A DNA stretch of 64,000 bases from Cupriavidus oxalaticus (GCF_004768545.1 NZ_CP038635.1:2666001-2730000), one strand, 5' to 3'. Counted from the first letter of the stretch, positions 1-9,209 are shown. Notes: generated by a model from the sequence alone, not told the origin. Numbers and translations: made by a program.

Positions 1-1281
1 CGCGGCAACTTCTCCGAGCCGGGCAAGCCCTCGCCCTACCGCGACCGCACCGTCGAGGAAAACCTGCAGCTGTTCCGCGACATGCGCGCCGACAAGTACG
101 GCGACGGCGAGCACGTGCTGCGCGCCAAGATCGACATGACCGCGCCCAACATCGTGATGCGCGACCCGGTGCTCTACCGCATCCGCCACGCGCATCACCA
201 CCGCACGGGCGACAAGTGGTGCATCTATCCGATGTACGACTTCACCCACTGCATCTCGGACGCGCTGGAGAATATCTCGCACTCGCTGTGCACGCTGGAG
301 TTCGAGAACAACCGCCCGCTGTATGACTGGGTGCTGGAGCACCTGCGTGACGCCGGCGTGTTCCGCGACCCGCTGCCGCACCAGTATGAGTTCGCGCGCC
401 TGAACCTGACCTACGCCATCACCAGCAAGCGCAGGCTCAAGCAGCTGGTCGACGAGAACCGTGTCGACGGCTGGGACGACCCGCGCATGCCCACGCTGGT
501 CGGCGTGCGCCGCCGCGGCTATACGCCGGAATCGATCCAGCTGTTCTGCGACCGCGTCGGCGTGGCCAAGGCCGACAGCTGGATCGACATGAGCACGCTC
601 GAAGGCGCGGTGCGCGACGACCTGGACGGCCGGGCCGCGCGCGGCGTGGCCGTGCTGGACCCGCTCAAGCTGGTCATCGACAACTACCCCGAAGGCCAGA
701 GCGAGGAATGCTCGGCCCCGGTCCATCCGAAGAAGCCGGAACTGGGCAAGCGCGTGTTCCCGCTGTCGCGCGAACTGTGGATCGAGCGCGAGGACTTCAA
801 CGAGACCCCGCCCAAGGGCTATTTCCGCCTGTTCCCGGGCAACAAGGTGCGCCTGAAATACGGTTACGTGGTCGAGTGCACCGGCGTGGACAAGGACGCC
901 GACGGCAACGTCGTCGCCGTGCATGCCAACTACCTGCCCGATACCAAGAGCGGCACGCCGGGCGCCGACAGCGTCAAGGTCAAGGGCGTGATCCACTGGG
1001 TCAGCGCCGCGCACGGCTACGAGGCCGAGGTGCGCCTGTATGACCGCCTGTTCAACGACCCCAACCCGGACGCCGGCGGCAAGAACTTCCTGGACGCGCT
1101 CAATCCCGATTCCAAGAAGGTGGTCACAGCCTACCTGGAGCCGGGCCTGCGCGAGGCGCAGCCGGAAGACCGGTTCCAGTTCGAGCGCCACGGCTACTTC
1201 GTTGCCGACCGCAATGATTCTCAGCCGGGCAAGCCGGTCTTCAACCGCATCGTCGGGTTGAAGGACAGCTGGGGCAAGTGA
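1..1281 (+). CDS. glnS: Glutaminyl-tRNA synthetase, C-terminal part (5' end outside window)
   Basis: The reading frame is open from base 1, so the gene is cut by the window edge; the first visible residues include SPYRDRTVEENL, typical of GlnS. The enzyme charges tRNA-Gln in the cytoplasm. About 426 residues are visible, covering the end of the class I catalytic domain (TSKRRLKQLV resembles the KMSKS-type signature region) and the two C-terminal anticodon-binding beta-barrels. The stop codon touches the start of the downstream S4-domain gene, suggesting co-translation. The identification is secure. Confidence 0.96.
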   Translation, partial: RGNFSEPGKPSPYRDRTVEENLQLFRDMRADKYGDGEHVLRAKIDMTAPNIVMRDPVLYRIRHAHHHRTGDKWCIYPMYDFTHCISDALENISHSLCTLEFENNRPLYDWVLEHLRDAGVFRDPLPHQYEFARLNLTYAITSKRRLKQLVDENRVDGWDDPRMPTLVGVRRRGYTPESIQLFCDRVGVAKADSWIDMSTLEGAVRDDLDGRAARGVAVLDPLKLVIDNYPEGQSEECSAPVHPKKPELGKRVFPLSRELWIEREDFNETPPKGYFRLFPGNKVRLKYGYVVECTGVDKDADGNVVAVHANYLPDTKSGTPGADSVKVKGVIHWVSAAHGYEAEVRLYDRLFNDPNPDAGGKNFLDALNPDSKKVVTAYLEPGLREAQPEDRFQFERHGYFVADRNDSQPGKPVFNRIVGLKDSWGK

Positions 1282-1517
1282 TGGGCAAGGCAACTCCGGT
1301 GCAGACCATCACCTTCCCGCTCGAGGGCGAGTTCATCGCCCTTAACGACCTGCTCAAGCTGGCTGGCGTGTGCGACAGCGGCGGCGCCGGCAAGGCGCTG
1401 GTCGCCTCCGGCGAAGTCTCGGTGGACGGCGCGCCCGAATCGCGCAAGACTGCGAAGATTCGCGCCGGGCAGGTGGTGGGCCTGGCGGGCATCGAGATCC
1501 GCGTGGTCGCCGCCTGA
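1281..1517 (+). CDS. Small S4-domain RNA-binding protein (YbcJ-like)
   Basis: This 78-residue protein has an S4-like fold: FIALNDLLKLAGVCDSGGAGKALVASGEVSVDG matches the helix-loop-strand core of YbcJ/RQC-type S4 proteins, which bind structured RNA, probably on ribosomes. ATG at 1281 shares one base with the glnS stop; an in-frame GTG directly upstream (1278) is an alternative start. It is likely translated by coupling to glnS. The exact RNA target cannot be read from the sequence. Confidence 0.85.
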   Translation: MGKATPVQTITFPLEGEFIALNDLLKLAGVCDSGGAGKALVASGEVSVDGAPESRKTAKIRAGQVVGLAGIEIRVVAA

Positions 1518-1587
1518 CCGCGCTACCGGCCGCAGCGGCCGCCCCGGCTGCTGCGGCTGCGGCCCTGCAACGGAAAGGACCGAAACC

Positions 1588-1971
1588 ATGCCGATCGCGT
1601 TCTGGTGCGTTTTGCTGGCCGGCGTGCTGCCGCTCGCCACGGTAGCCATCGCCAAGGCCAGCGCGCCCGGCTTCGACAACCATGACCCGCGCGGCTGGCT
1701 CGACAAGCAGACCGGGCGCGCGCGGCGCGCCGACCTGGCGCACCGCAACCATTTCGAGGCCTTCCCCTTCTTTGCCGCGGCGGTGCTCACCGCCAGCTTC
1801 CTGCAAGCGCCGCAGGCGCGCATCGACGAACTGTCGATGGTCTTCATCCTCACCCGCATCCTCTACACCGTGTGCTACCTGACCGACCGGGCCACGCTGC
1901 GCACGCTGTGCTGGACCATCGGGTACCTGTCGGTGGTGGGGATTTTCCTGCTGCCGGTGTTCGTGCACTAG
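1588..1971 (+). CDS. MAPEG family membrane protein
   Basis: A 127-residue protein with about four hydrophobic segments (residues 3-22, 54-70, 80-95, 107-125). The motif HRNHFEAFPFFAAAVL is the conserved signature of MAPEG (membrane-associated eicosanoid/glutathione metabolism) proteins, whose bacterial members are often uncharacterised. GGAAAGGA upstream can serve as ribosome binding site. The stop is followed 2 bases later by the start of the YceI-family gene, so the two are probably one transcript. Substrate unknown. Confidence 0.85.
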   Translation: MPIAFWCVLLAGVLPLATVAIAKASAPGFDNHDPRGWLDKQTGRARRADLAHRNHFEAFPFFAAAVLTASFLQAPQARIDELSMVFILTRILYTVCYLTDRATLRTLCWTIGYLSVVGIFLLPVFVH

Positions 1972-1973
1972 CC

Positions 1974-2573
1974 ATGTCGGCAGCCGTTCGCCTGCTGGCA
2001 GCCGTTGCGATCGCCATGCTGGGCAGCGCCGGCGCCGGCGCTGCACCGGTGGAATACACGCTCGACCCGGTCCACACCACCGTCTATTTCGGCGCCAGCC
2101 ATTTCGAGCGCAGCTCGGTGCGCGGGCGCTTCGGCAAGATTGACGGCCGCATCGTCTACGATGCCGACAGCGGTGCAGGCGCGGTCGACGTGACCGTCGA
2201 CCTGGCCTCGGTCGACACCGGCAACCGCACGCTCGACGGCGTGCTGCGCTCGGCACAGTTCTTCGATATCGCGCAGTTTCCCGTGGCGCGGCTGCGTGCC
2301 GATCGCTTTATCAGCGACGGCGGCCGGCTTGTGGCGGTAGAGGGCGAGTTGAGCCTGCACGGCGTCACCCACCCGGTGCGGCTGCAGGCCGAGCGCTTCC
2401 GCTGCGGCGAGGTCACGATGTTCGGCGTGGCGCGGCAGGTGTGCGGCGGCGACTTCCGCGCCGAAGTGCCGCGCAGTGCCTTCGGCATGACCCGCTTCCT
2501 GCCCGATGCGGGCGACATCGTGACGCTTCAGGTGGCGATAGAGGCATCGCCGGCGGCCAGCCCCGCGCGCTAG
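1974..2573 (+). CDS. YceI-family periplasmic lipid-binding protein
   Basis: This 199-residue protein starts with a signal peptide (SAAVRLLAAVAIAMLGSAGAGAAP), followed by VEYTLDPVHTTVYFGASHF, the opening strand of the YceI beta-barrel. Family members bind isoprenoid or other amphiphilic ligands in the periplasm. ATG at 1974, two bases after the MAPEG gene stop, is chosen because it directly precedes the signal peptide; a longer in-frame opening upstream overlaps the previous gene and is not credible. Pairing with a MAPEG membrane protein suggests a shared lipid or stress function, which is inference. Confidence 0.92.
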   Translation: MSAAVRLLAAVAIAMLGSAGAGAAPVEYTLDPVHTTVYFGASHFERSSVRGRFGKIDGRIVYDADSGAGAVDVTVDLASVDTGNRTLDGVLRSAQFFDIAQFPVARLRADRFISDGGRLVAVEGELSLHGVTHPVRLQAERFRCGEVTMFGVARQVCGGDFRAEVPRSAFGMTRFLPDAGDIVTLQVAIEASPAASPAR

Positions 2574-2672
2574 CCCAACGCGTCACCTCCGGCGCAGTTT
2601 TCTCTTGTAGAATCAGCGCTTTGCTCAATCCCTGCCACGCCGCCGCGTGTGCGGCAACGCGAGACAGAGACC

Positions 2673-2981
2673 ATGTTCGAGATCCATTCCGGCGACATCG
2701 TCGCAGCCGCCCTGGCCGCCGCTGGCGCCTGCCTGCTGTGCAGCATTCCGGGCGAATTCCTGCGCCGCTTCCCGCTGTGGGCGGTGCGCACCTACGGCCG
2801 CGGCGCCCTGCTGATGCCGTTCCTGGCGATGATGGTCGGCACCTGGCTGTTCCGCCTCGGTGTGGCCGGCCAGCTCGATACCGATGCCGGCCAGGCGCTG
2901 GTGGTGGCAGCCGGCTTCCTGGCCACGCTGCTGCTGTCGGCGCTGCTGCGCTTCTACCTGAAGGAATACCGCAAGCGCTGA
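2673..2981 (+). CDS. Small inner-membrane protein of unknown function
   Basis: A 102-residue protein with three hydrophobic stretches (about residues 9-27, 43-62 and 73-92) and a charged C-terminus (KEYRKR). ATG at 2673 follows the weak purine run GAGACAGAGACC. No motif known to me gives a function. It stands alone between the YceI gene and yaeQ with gaps of about 100-155 bp. Confidence that it is a real gene comes from the hydrophobic pattern and codon use like its neighbours. Confidence 0.7.
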   Translation: MFEIHSGDIVAAALAAAGACLLCSIPGEFLRRFPLWAVRTYGRGALLMPFLAMMVGTWLFRLGVAGQLDTDAGQALVVAAGFLATLLLSALLRFYLKEYRKR

Positions 2982-3135
2982 GGTCGTTCCCCAGCCGCGT
3001 CCCTGGCCGGCCATTTGTGCCGGCTGGCCCACCTTGCCCTGCCCACGCGCATACGGCGGCGCCGCCGAATCGCGTATGATGCGGCCTTTCGCGTACCGCG
3101 CCACCGCGCCCGGACGCAGCCGCACACCTCACTTC

Positions 3136-3684
3136 ATGGCGCTCAAGTCCACCATCTTCAAAGCCGAGCTGGCCGTCTCCGACATGGACCGGCCCTACTA
3201 CGGCAGCCACAGCCTCACCATCGCCCAGCATCCGTCCGAGAATGACGCGCGCATGATGGTGCGCGTGCTCGCCTTCGCCTGCGAAGCCACCGAGACGCTG
3301 GCCTTCACCCGCGGCCTGGATGAGCCCGACGAGCCCGACCTGTGGGACAAGCGCCTGACCGGCGATATCGCCCATTGGGTCGAGCTGGGCCAGCCCGACG
3401 AAGCGCGCCTGAAGCGCGCCGCCGCCCGCGCCGAGCGCGTGACCGTGTACACCTACAGCGGCGCCAGCGCGCGCGAGTGGTGGAAGGGCATGGCGGGCAA
3501 GGCCGGCAAGCTGCGCAACGTCACCGTCTACAATGTCCCGACAGAAGCGGTCGACGCGCTCGCCGCGCTGGCGCAGCGCGCGATGCGCCTGTCGGTGACG
3601 ATCCAGGACGGCGATATCTGGGTCGCCGACGACGACCGCAACGTGCAACTGCGACTGGACGTGCTGCAGCGCGCCCAGGATTGA
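3136..3684 (+). CDS. yaeQ: YaeQ family protein
   Basis: A 182-residue protein matching YaeQ over its length: [18 protein letters not shown] at the N-terminus, then [21 protein letters not shown] ([11 protein letters not shown]) and [13 protein letters not shown]. YaeQ has a PD-(D/E)XK nuclease-like fold with no settled biochemical role. ATG at 3136 is chosen because the family starts with this [10 protein letters not shown] block; the 34 extra in-frame codons upstream are arginine-rich and look non-coding. Confidence 0.93.
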   Translation: MALKSTIFKAELAVSDMDRPYYGSHSLTIAQHPSENDARMMVRVLAFACEATETLAFTRGLDEPDEPDLWDKRLTGDIAHWVELGQPDEARLKRAAARAERVTVYTYSGASAREWWKGMAGKAGKLRNVTVYNVPTEAVDALAALAQRAMRLSVTIQDGDIWVADDDRNVQLRLDVLQRAQD

Positions 3685-3757
3685 ACGAGGCGGCCACCGC
3701 CGCGCTCCCGATTCACCTCGACTGGTCCCTGCCAGTTTTCATCGGAAGGAAATCACC

Positions 3758-4105
3758 ATGCAAACCACGCCCTCTGGCCTGCAATACGAAGACACCACCG
3801 TCGGCTCTGGCGCCGAAGCCACCGCCGGCAAGCACGTCACCGTGCACTACACCGGCTGGCTGTACGAGAACGGCCAGGCCGGCCGCAAGTTCGATTCGAG
3901 CAAGGACCGCAATGACCCGTTCGTGTTCCCGCTGGGCGCCGGCCACGTGATCCGCGGCTGGGACGAAGGCGTGCAGGGCATGAAGGTCGGCGGCGTGCGC
4001 CGCCTGGTGATCCCGGCCGACCTCGGCTACGGTGCGCGCGGCGCTGGCGGCGTGATTCCGCCGAACGCGACGCTGCTGTTTGAAGTGGAACTGCTGGCGG
4101 TCTGA
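3758..4105 (+). CDS. FKBP-type peptidyl-prolyl cis-trans isomerase
   Basis: A 115-residue single-domain FKBP catalysing cis-trans isomerisation of Xaa-Pro bonds. Visible hallmarks are [40 protein letters not shown] and the C-terminal [22 protein letters not shown], which together form the FK506/proline pocket. No signal peptide is present, so it should be cytoplasmic. GGAAGGAAATCACC upstream gives a good ribosome binding site. It is preceded by yaeQ (73 bp gap) and faces a convergent small gene. Confidence 0.95.
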   Translation: MQTTPSGLQYEDTTVGSGAEATAGKHVTVHYTGWLYENGQAGRKFDSSKDRNDPFVFPLGAGHVIRGWDEGVQGMKVGGVRRLVIPADLGYGARGAGGVIPPNATLLFEVELLAV

Positions 4106-4185
4106 TCGCCGCCACGTCGCTCCCGCGCGGGCGGGAGCGGCAAAACGGGCGCGCGCCGCGCGCCTCGTTAGCGGACTCAGCGGAC

Positions 4186-4506
4186 TCAGAAACCGATGGC
4201 GGCGTTGCCGACATCGACGCGGACCTTGTCGCGGTCCAGCAGACGCGCCGCATGGCGCGCATAGTCCTGCGCCCAGGCAGGATCGCCGGAGAAGCGCGCT
4301 TCTCCGGAAAACTTGGCGACGTTCAGGATCTTGTCGATCACCAGCACCTTGCCGACCGGGCTCGACGCCTGGCAATCGAGTTCGGTGTACTCCCGGTCGA
4401 ACCAGCGCCACGCCGCATCCTCGCCGACCGCGGCCAGCTCGTCCGCGCCGATCGTGAAGTCATACTCCTTGCCGCTGCCGAACACCACCGTAAGCGTACG
4501 CGCCAT
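4186..4506 (-). CDS. Conserved hypothetical protein, 106 residues
   Basis: The product begins MARTLTVVFGSGKEYDFTIG and is acidic, soluble and without signal peptide or membrane segment. I recognise no domain. AGGAGG-like sequence (CAGGAGGAACCTGCG) lies just upstream of ATG at 4506, deciding this start against a longer frame reaching 4701. It is convergent with the FKBP gene; a GC-rich hairpin lies between them near 4119-4141. The gene is supported by its ribosome binding site and codon pattern only. Confidence 0.72.
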   Translation of the reverse strand: MARTLTVVFGSGKEYDFTIGADELAAVGEDAAWRWFDREYTELDCQASSPVGKVLVIDKILNVAKFSGEARFSGDPAWAQDYARHAARLLDRDKVRVDVGNAAIGF

Positions 4507-4773
4507 CGCAGGTTCCTCCTGGTCGGATTGAGGCTCCCATTGTAAAGACTGCCCGCCACCGCGGGCCAGCAAAACGCTCCGGGCTGACGGCGGACAAGCG
4601 TGCGCGTGCATGCATCGATCCGGCATCACGCCGGGTAGCAAGGCCGCCACGCGGCCGCGACCGTTGTCCAGCGCCCACACCGCTGCCGCCGGCTCAGGCA
4701 TTTCCGGGAAAAACTGGCAGTTATGTCATTTTCCCCACCTGCCCGGGACGCAGCTTTGATTTATGCTTGCAGC

Positions 4774-5553
4774 ATGGCCATTACGCGACAGGACCTCGAA
4801 TCCGACCGGCTGCGCACCTCGCTGTGCAGTACCCCGGTCGCGTCCTCGCTGTTGCCCGAGCACGTGCTGGAGCAGTCCCTCTGCGACGCGCTGGCATGCA
4901 AGCCCGAAGATCCCGCGCTCGGCGGCGATGTCTGGGTGTTCGGCTATGGCTCCCTGATCTGGAACCCGATGGTGGTGCACACCGAGCGCCGGCGCGCGAC
5001 CGTGCATGGCTACCACCGCGGCTTCTACCTCTACTCCCGCATCAACCGCGGCACCTGGGACAATCCGGGGCTGGTACTGGGCCTGGATCGCGGTGGCTGC
5101 TGCCACGGCATGGTGTTCCGCATCCCCAGCCACGTGGTCGAGCAGGAATTCCGCGTGCTGTGGCGCCGCGAGATGCTGACCGGCGCGTACCACCCGCGCT
5201 GGCTGCGCATCCGCACCGGCGCCGATGGCGATCAGGGCCCCGGGCAACGCGCCCTGGCCTTCGTCATGAACCGCACGCACGAGTCCTACGCCGGCCGGCT
5301 GCCGGACACCAGCGTGGTCGAGCGGCTACGCCACGCCGCCGGACTGTACGGCCCGGCGCGCGAATACCTGCAGCAAACCCTGCTGGGGCTGGCCACCAAC
5401 GGCGTCGATGACCCCTATCTGGGGCGGCTGTGGCGCCAGCTCCAGGCGGACGATGCGGCCGATGCCGAAAGCGCCGCCGCCCAGGCTGGCGCGGCCGGCA
5501 CCCGCACGGACGACGTCCCGCCCTTGCCGGACCGGCCTCGCGAAACCGTCTGA
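4774..5553 (+). CDS. ChaC-type glutathione-specific gamma-glutamylcyclotransferase
   Basis: A 259-residue protein with the ChaC signature VFGYGSLIWNP near residue 57, followed by RRRATVHGYHRGFYLYS and the WRREML segment carrying the catalytic glutamate. ChaC enzymes cleave glutathione to 5-oxoproline and Cys-Gly in the cytoplasm. ATG at 4774 is preferred; an in-frame ATG at 4723 would add 17 residues and neither has a strong ribosome binding site. The C-terminal 45 residues are low-complexity and alanine-rich. An ankyrin protein gene follows after 17 bp. Confidence 0.9.
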   Translation: MAITRQDLESDRLRTSLCSTPVASSLLPEHVLEQSLCDALACKPEDPALGGDVWVFGYGSLIWNPMVVHTERRRATVHGYHRGFYLYSRINRGTWDNPGLVLGLDRGGCCHGMVFRIPSHVVEQEFRVLWRREMLTGAYHPRWLRIRTGADGDQGPGQRALAFVMNRTHESYAGRLPDTSVVERLRHAAGLYGPAREYLQQTLLGLATNGVDDPYLGRLWRQLQADDAADAESAAAQAGAAGTRTDDVPPLPDRPRETV

Positions 5554-5570
5554 GCCGAGGAGTTCCCGCC

Positions 5571-6368
5571 ATGACGCGCCCCGCCGCCCGCAGCCGCAGA
5601 CAGGTACTCAACGAGATGCTGGGCCTGATGGGCTTGCTGGTGGGGGGCAGCCTGCTGGCGGCGCAGGGCGGCCAGACCCTGGCGGCACGGCCCGGGGCCG
5701 GCGGCGCCAGCCAGCCCGGCGCCGCGCAGCCGCGCGGCACGGCGCGCGCACCGCTGCGCAGCGACGGCCTGAGCGCACTCGACCGCAATTTGATCACCGC
5801 CGCCAGCATCGGCGACCAGGACATGGTGGCGCGCCTGCTGGCCGCGGGCGCCACCGCGCGCGCTGCCGACGAACGCGGGCGCAGCGCGCTGCTGGCCGCC
5901 GTGCAGAGCCGCCACGTCGAAGTCGCGCGGATGCTGATGCTGGCCGGCGCGGACGTGAACCACAAGGACGCCGACGCCAACAGCCCGTTCCTGCTGGCCG
6001 CCACCAGTGGCCAGGCCGAGATCGTCCGGCTGGCGCTGGCGCATGGCGCGGACCTGGCCAGCACCGACCGCTACGACGGCACCGCACTGATCGGCGCGAG
6101 CCAGCAGGGCCATGTGGAAGTGGTGAAGCTGCTGCTGAAAGCGGGCATTGCCGTCGACCACGTCAACAACCTGGGCTGGACGGCTCTGCTTGAAGCGGTG
6201 GTGCTGGGCGATGGCAGCACGCGCTACGAGGAAACGGTGCAGTTGCTGCTGGATGCCGGCGCCGACGCCAACCTGGCCGACCGCGAAGGCGTGACGCCGA
6301 CCCGCCATGCCCGCGAGCGGGGATACAAGACGATGGTGAAGATGCTGATGCGAGTGCGGGGGCATTGA
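5571..6368 (+). CDS. Ankyrin repeat protein, probably exported
   Basis: A 265-residue protein. Residues 1-45 carry an arginine-rich start followed by a hydrophobic stretch (LNEMLGLMGLLVGGSLLAA), resembling a Tat-like or anchored signal. From about residue 65 there are five ankyrin repeats (for example GDQDMVARLLAAGA, RHVEVARMLMLAGADVN, GHVEVVKLLLKAGIAVD). Ankyrin repeats mediate protein binding; the partner is unknown. GAGGAG 6-7 bases before ATG at 5571 sets the start. It follows the ChaC gene by 17 bp, so the two are probably one operon. Confidence 0.9.
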   Translation: MTRPAARSRRQVLNEMLGLMGLLVGGSLLAAQGGQTLAARPGAGGASQPGAAQPRGTARAPLRSDGLSALDRNLITAASIGDQDMVARLLAAGATARAADERGRSALLAAVQSRHVEVARMLMLAGADVNHKDADANSPFLLAATSGQAEIVRLALAHGADLASTDRYDGTALIGASQQGHVEVVKLLLKAGIAVDHVNNLGWTALLEAVVLGDGSTRYEETVQLLLDAGADANLADREGVTPTRHARERGYKTMVKMLMRVRGH

Positions 6369-6432
6369 GCCTCGCCCCGTGGCGGTTCGCCAGCAATGGG
6401 AACCCGCCCCGGGCATAGGCTGGCGGCGCAGA

Positions 6433-8148
6433 TCAGGCCGCCGCGGGCTTCTGCTCTGCCACGGCTCGCGCGTTCTCGCTCTCCTGCAGTTGCCGCCACA
6501 TCACCTTGCCGGTCCCCGACTTGGGCAGCGCGTCCACGAACTCCACCACCCGCGGATACTTGTACGCGGCCATGTTCTCCTTGGCCCAATCGATGATCTC
6601 GTCCGGCGTGGTCTTGCCCTTGGCATGGGCGCGCAGCACCACCACCGCCTTGACGGTCTCGCCGCGGTACGGGTCGCGGGTGCCGATGATGCAGGCCTCC
6701 TGCACGTCGGGATGCTTGTACAGCAGGTTCTCCACCTCGGCCGGCCATACCTTGAAGCCCGACGCGTTGATCATGCGCTTGAGGCGGTCGGTGATGAAGT
6801 AGTAGCCCTCCTCGTCCATGCGCCCGAGGTCGCCGGTGCGGAAGAAGGTCTTGCCCTCGAACTCGATGAAGGACTCGCGCGTGGCGTCTTCCTTGCCCCA
6901 GTAGCCCTTGAACACCTGCGGGCCGCTGACGATGATCTCGCCGATCTCGTTGGGCGGCAGTTCCCTGAGCGTGACCGGGTCGATCACGCGGGCGTCGGTG
7001 TTGAAGGTCGGCACGCCCAGGCACTGCAGCTTGGGCCGGTCCGACGGGTTGCTGTGCGTCGGCGCCATGGTCTCGGACAGGCCGTAGCCTTCCAGGTAGT
7101 GCAGCCCGAACTGCTCGCGCAGGCGCTCGGCCACGGCCTGCGGCATGGCCGCGCCGCCGCCGCCGATATAGCGCAGGCTCGACAGGTCGAACTGCGCCAG
7201 GTTGGGGCTGGCCAGGAAGTCGATCACCATGGTCGGGATATTGGTCCAGTGCGTGACCTGGTAGCGCGAGATCAGGCGGCCGGCCACCTCGCGGTCCCAG
7301 CGCGGCAGCATCACCACGGTGGCGCCGCTGTAGATCGGGCCGTTCATGCCGTACTGCATGCCGGTGACGTGGAACAGCGGCAGCACCGACAGGATCACCG
7401 ACTCGGCGCCCGAACCCGACCAGGTCGCGCCGCCGACAATGTTGTGCATGACCGAGCGGTGCGTATGGATGCAGCCCTTGGGAAAGCCGGTGGTGCCGGA
7501 GGTGTACGGCATCACCGCCATGTCGTCGGGCCCGGCAGTATGCGGCCCCGGCTGCAGGCCTGCGGCCAGCGCCTCGGCCCATGCGGTCGCGCCGGCGGGC
7601 AGCGCGTGCGGCGTGGTCAGCCACGCGGGCGGCGCGTCTTCGGGGTGCTCGTGCGTGGGCGGCAGCGCGTCGGCGTACTGCGTCACCAGCAGGTGCTGCA
7701 GGCGCTCGGCCGGCGCCAGTTCCGCCACGGCCTGGTCCACGCCGGCGGCCAGGTCGGCGGTGCAGATAGCCACGCGCGCCTGCGCATCGGTGACGTAGTG
7801 CTTGAACTCCTCGGCGCGGTTCATCGGGTTGACCGGCACCACCACGGCGTCAGCGCGCAGGATCGCGTAGTAGCTGATGATGAACTGCGGGCAGTTCTGC
7901 ATGTACAGCAGCACCCGCTCGCCCTTCTTCACACCCGCCTTCTGCTGCAGCCATCCGGCCAGCGCGGTGGCCTGCGCTTCCAGTTCGCGGAAGGTGATGG
8001 CGTTGCCGAAATAGCGGATCGCCGCCTTGTCGGCATAGCGCAGCGCGGACACTTCCAGGTTGTACCAGAGCGACGTCTCGGGCAGCACGATGGCGGTCGG
8101 CAGGCGCCTTGGCCAGAACTGGAAATGCGGGCGAGCTGGGTTCTGCAT
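6433..8148 (-). CDS. AMP-forming fatty-acyl-CoA ligase
   Basis: A 571-residue ANL-superfamily enzyme that adenylates a carboxylic acid and transfers it to CoA. Visible motifs: YTSGTTGFPKGC (P-loop-like, about residue 205), GYGLSETMAP, GDLGRMDEEGYYFITDRLKRMI and the terminal KSGTGKVMWR lysine block. The full length and helical N-terminus fit medium- or long-chain fatty acids, but chain length cannot be read. AGGAGA seven bases before ATG at 8148 fixes the start. Its promoter contains a 12-bp palindrome (separate entry), so expression is probably repressor-controlled. Confidence 0.9.
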   Translation of the reverse strand: MQNPARPHFQFWPRRLPTAIVLPETSLWYNLEVSALRYADKAAIRYFGNAITFRELEAQATALAGWLQQKAGVKKGERVLLYMQNCPQFIISYYAILRADAVVVPVNPMNRAEEFKHYVTDAQARVAICTADLAAGVDQAVAELAPAERLQHLLVTQYADALPPTHEHPEDAPPAWLTTPHALPAGATAWAEALAAGLQPGPHTAGPDDMAVMPYTSGTTGFPKGCIHTHRSVMHNIVGGATWSGSGAESVILSVLPLFHVTGMQYGMNGPIYSGATVVMLPRWDREVAGRLISRYQVTHWTNIPTMVIDFLASPNLAQFDLSSLRYIGGGGAAMPQAVAERLREQFGLHYLEGYGLSETMAPTHSNPSDRPKLQCLGVPTFNTDARVIDPVTLRELPPNEIGEIIVSGPQVFKGYWGKEDATRESFIEFEGKTFFRTGDLGRMDEEGYYFITDRLKRMINASGFKVWPAEVENLLYKHPDVQEACIIGTRDPYRGETVKAVVVLRAHAKGKTTPDEIIDWAKENMAAYKYPRVVEFVDALPKSGTGKVMWRQLQESENARAVAEQKPAAA

Positions 8149-8201
8149 GAAACGTCTCCTGTGCGTCGGTCTTCGGACCGGGTCTGTCGGTATGGTCAAG
8201 G

Positions 8202-8231
8202 ACTATAACTGAACGATCGTTCTATTTTCAA
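8202..8231 (-). promoter_or_regulatory. Sigma-70 promoter with an operator-like palindrome in the spacer
   Basis: On the minus strand TTGAAA (8226-8231) and TATAGT (8202-8207) are separated by 18 bp, facing the acyl-CoA ligase gene. The spacer contains the perfect 12-bp palindrome GAACGATCGTTC (8211-8222). A site between the -35 and -10 boxes is a classic repressor position, and this palindrome type is common for TetR-family regulators of fatty-acid genes. The regulator is not encoded next door. Confidence 0.65.
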
Positions 8232-8347
8232 CCGGTGACTTTCCCGGACGCCGGCGAGCGGCTACGGCCGAACACAACGGGCAGCCGTTGTATTTGGCGC
8301 CTTCGCCCTCACAATAGAGGGATCTCCGCCTCTTTCCAGGATTGTTC

Positions 8348-9193
8348 ATGAGCGACGTCAACCTGCAGAATTTCGAGACCGAAGTGATCGACGCCTCGCA
8401 CCAGGCGCCGGTGCTGGTCGATTTCTGGGCGCCCTGGTGCGGCCCCTGCCGCACGCTGGGCCCGATGCTGGAACGGCTGGAGGCAGAAGCCGAAGGCAGC
8501 TGGAAACTGGTCAAGGTCAATGTCGACGAGAACCAGGAGCTGGCCGCGCATTTCGGCGTGCGCAGCATCCCCCATGTGGTGGCGATCGCCGACGGCCAGG
8601 CCGTGGACCAGTTCACCGGCGTGCTGCCGGAATCGGGGCTGCGCGAGTTCCTGGGCCGGCTGGCGCCGGGCCAGGCCAGGTCGCCGCTGGCCGAGGCGCA
8701 GGAACTGGCCGCCGCCGGCAACCGCGACGGCGCCGAGACCCTGTTCGCCGACGCGATTGCCGCGGACCCGGAATCCGACGCCCCGCGGCTGGCCTATATC
8801 GGCTTCCTGCTGGACGGCAACGCCGTCGACCGGGCCAGGGCGGAATTCGCGGCGCTCTCGCCGCGCGCCGAGCATGAAGATGGCTACGGCGCCCTGCGCA
8901 CGCGCATCGAAGCCATGGAAAACGCCGCCGGCCTGCCCGATGAGGCCACCCTCACCGGCCGCATCGCCGCCGATCCGCGCGACCTGGCGGCCCGGCTGGA
9001 CCTGGCGCGGCTGATGATCGCGCGCCAGCAATACGAACCGGCGCTGGAGCAGCTGCTGGCGATCGTGCGCACCGACCGCGGCTTCGAGGACGATATCGGC
9101 CGCAAGACCATGCTGTCGGTATTCGAGATGCTGGCCGACCGGCCCGAAGTGGTGTCGCGCTGGCGCCGCCAGCTGAGCACGTCGCTGAACTGA
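8348..9193 (+). CDS. cnoX: CnoX/YbbN-like thioredoxin with TPR-like C-terminal region
   Basis: A 281-residue cytoplasmic protein. Residues 1-115 are a thioredoxin domain with active site WAPWCGPC (Cys31 and Cys34), followed by a helical, TPR-like region (ELAAAGNRDGAETLFADAIAADPES and similar). This is the CnoX (YbbN) architecture, a chaperone-linked redox protein that guards substrates for GroEL/DnaK. Unlike the E. coli protein, both cysteines of CGPC are present, so redox activity is likely. ATG at 8348 starts the MSDVNLQNF family opening. A cupin gene follows after 16 bp. Confidence 0.9.
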   Translation: MSDVNLQNFETEVIDASHQAPVLVDFWAPWCGPCRTLGPMLERLEAEAEGSWKLVKVNVDENQELAAHFGVRSIPHVVAIADGQAVDQFTGVLPESGLREFLGRLAPGQARSPLAEAQELAAAGNRDGAETLFADAIAADPESDAPRLAYIGFLLDGNAVDRARAEFAALSPRAEHEDGYGALRTRIEAMENAAGLPDEATLTGRIAADPRDLAARLDLARLMIARQQYEPALEQLLAIVRTDRGFEDDIGRKTMLSVFEMLADRPEVVSRWRRQLSTSLN

Positions 9194-9209
9194 GCGGGAG
9201 CCAAGCGCC

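Noticed and set aside
4119..4141. GC-rich hairpin between the FKBP gene and its convergent neighbour as a terminator
   Set aside because: The stem GCTCCCGC/GCGGGAGC is clear but there is no T-tract on either strand, so a terminator call is not supported.
6379..8208. A 609-codon plus-strand frame across the acyl-CoA ligase gene
   Set aside because: Antisense shadow of a gene with all ANL motifs and a clear ribosome binding site.
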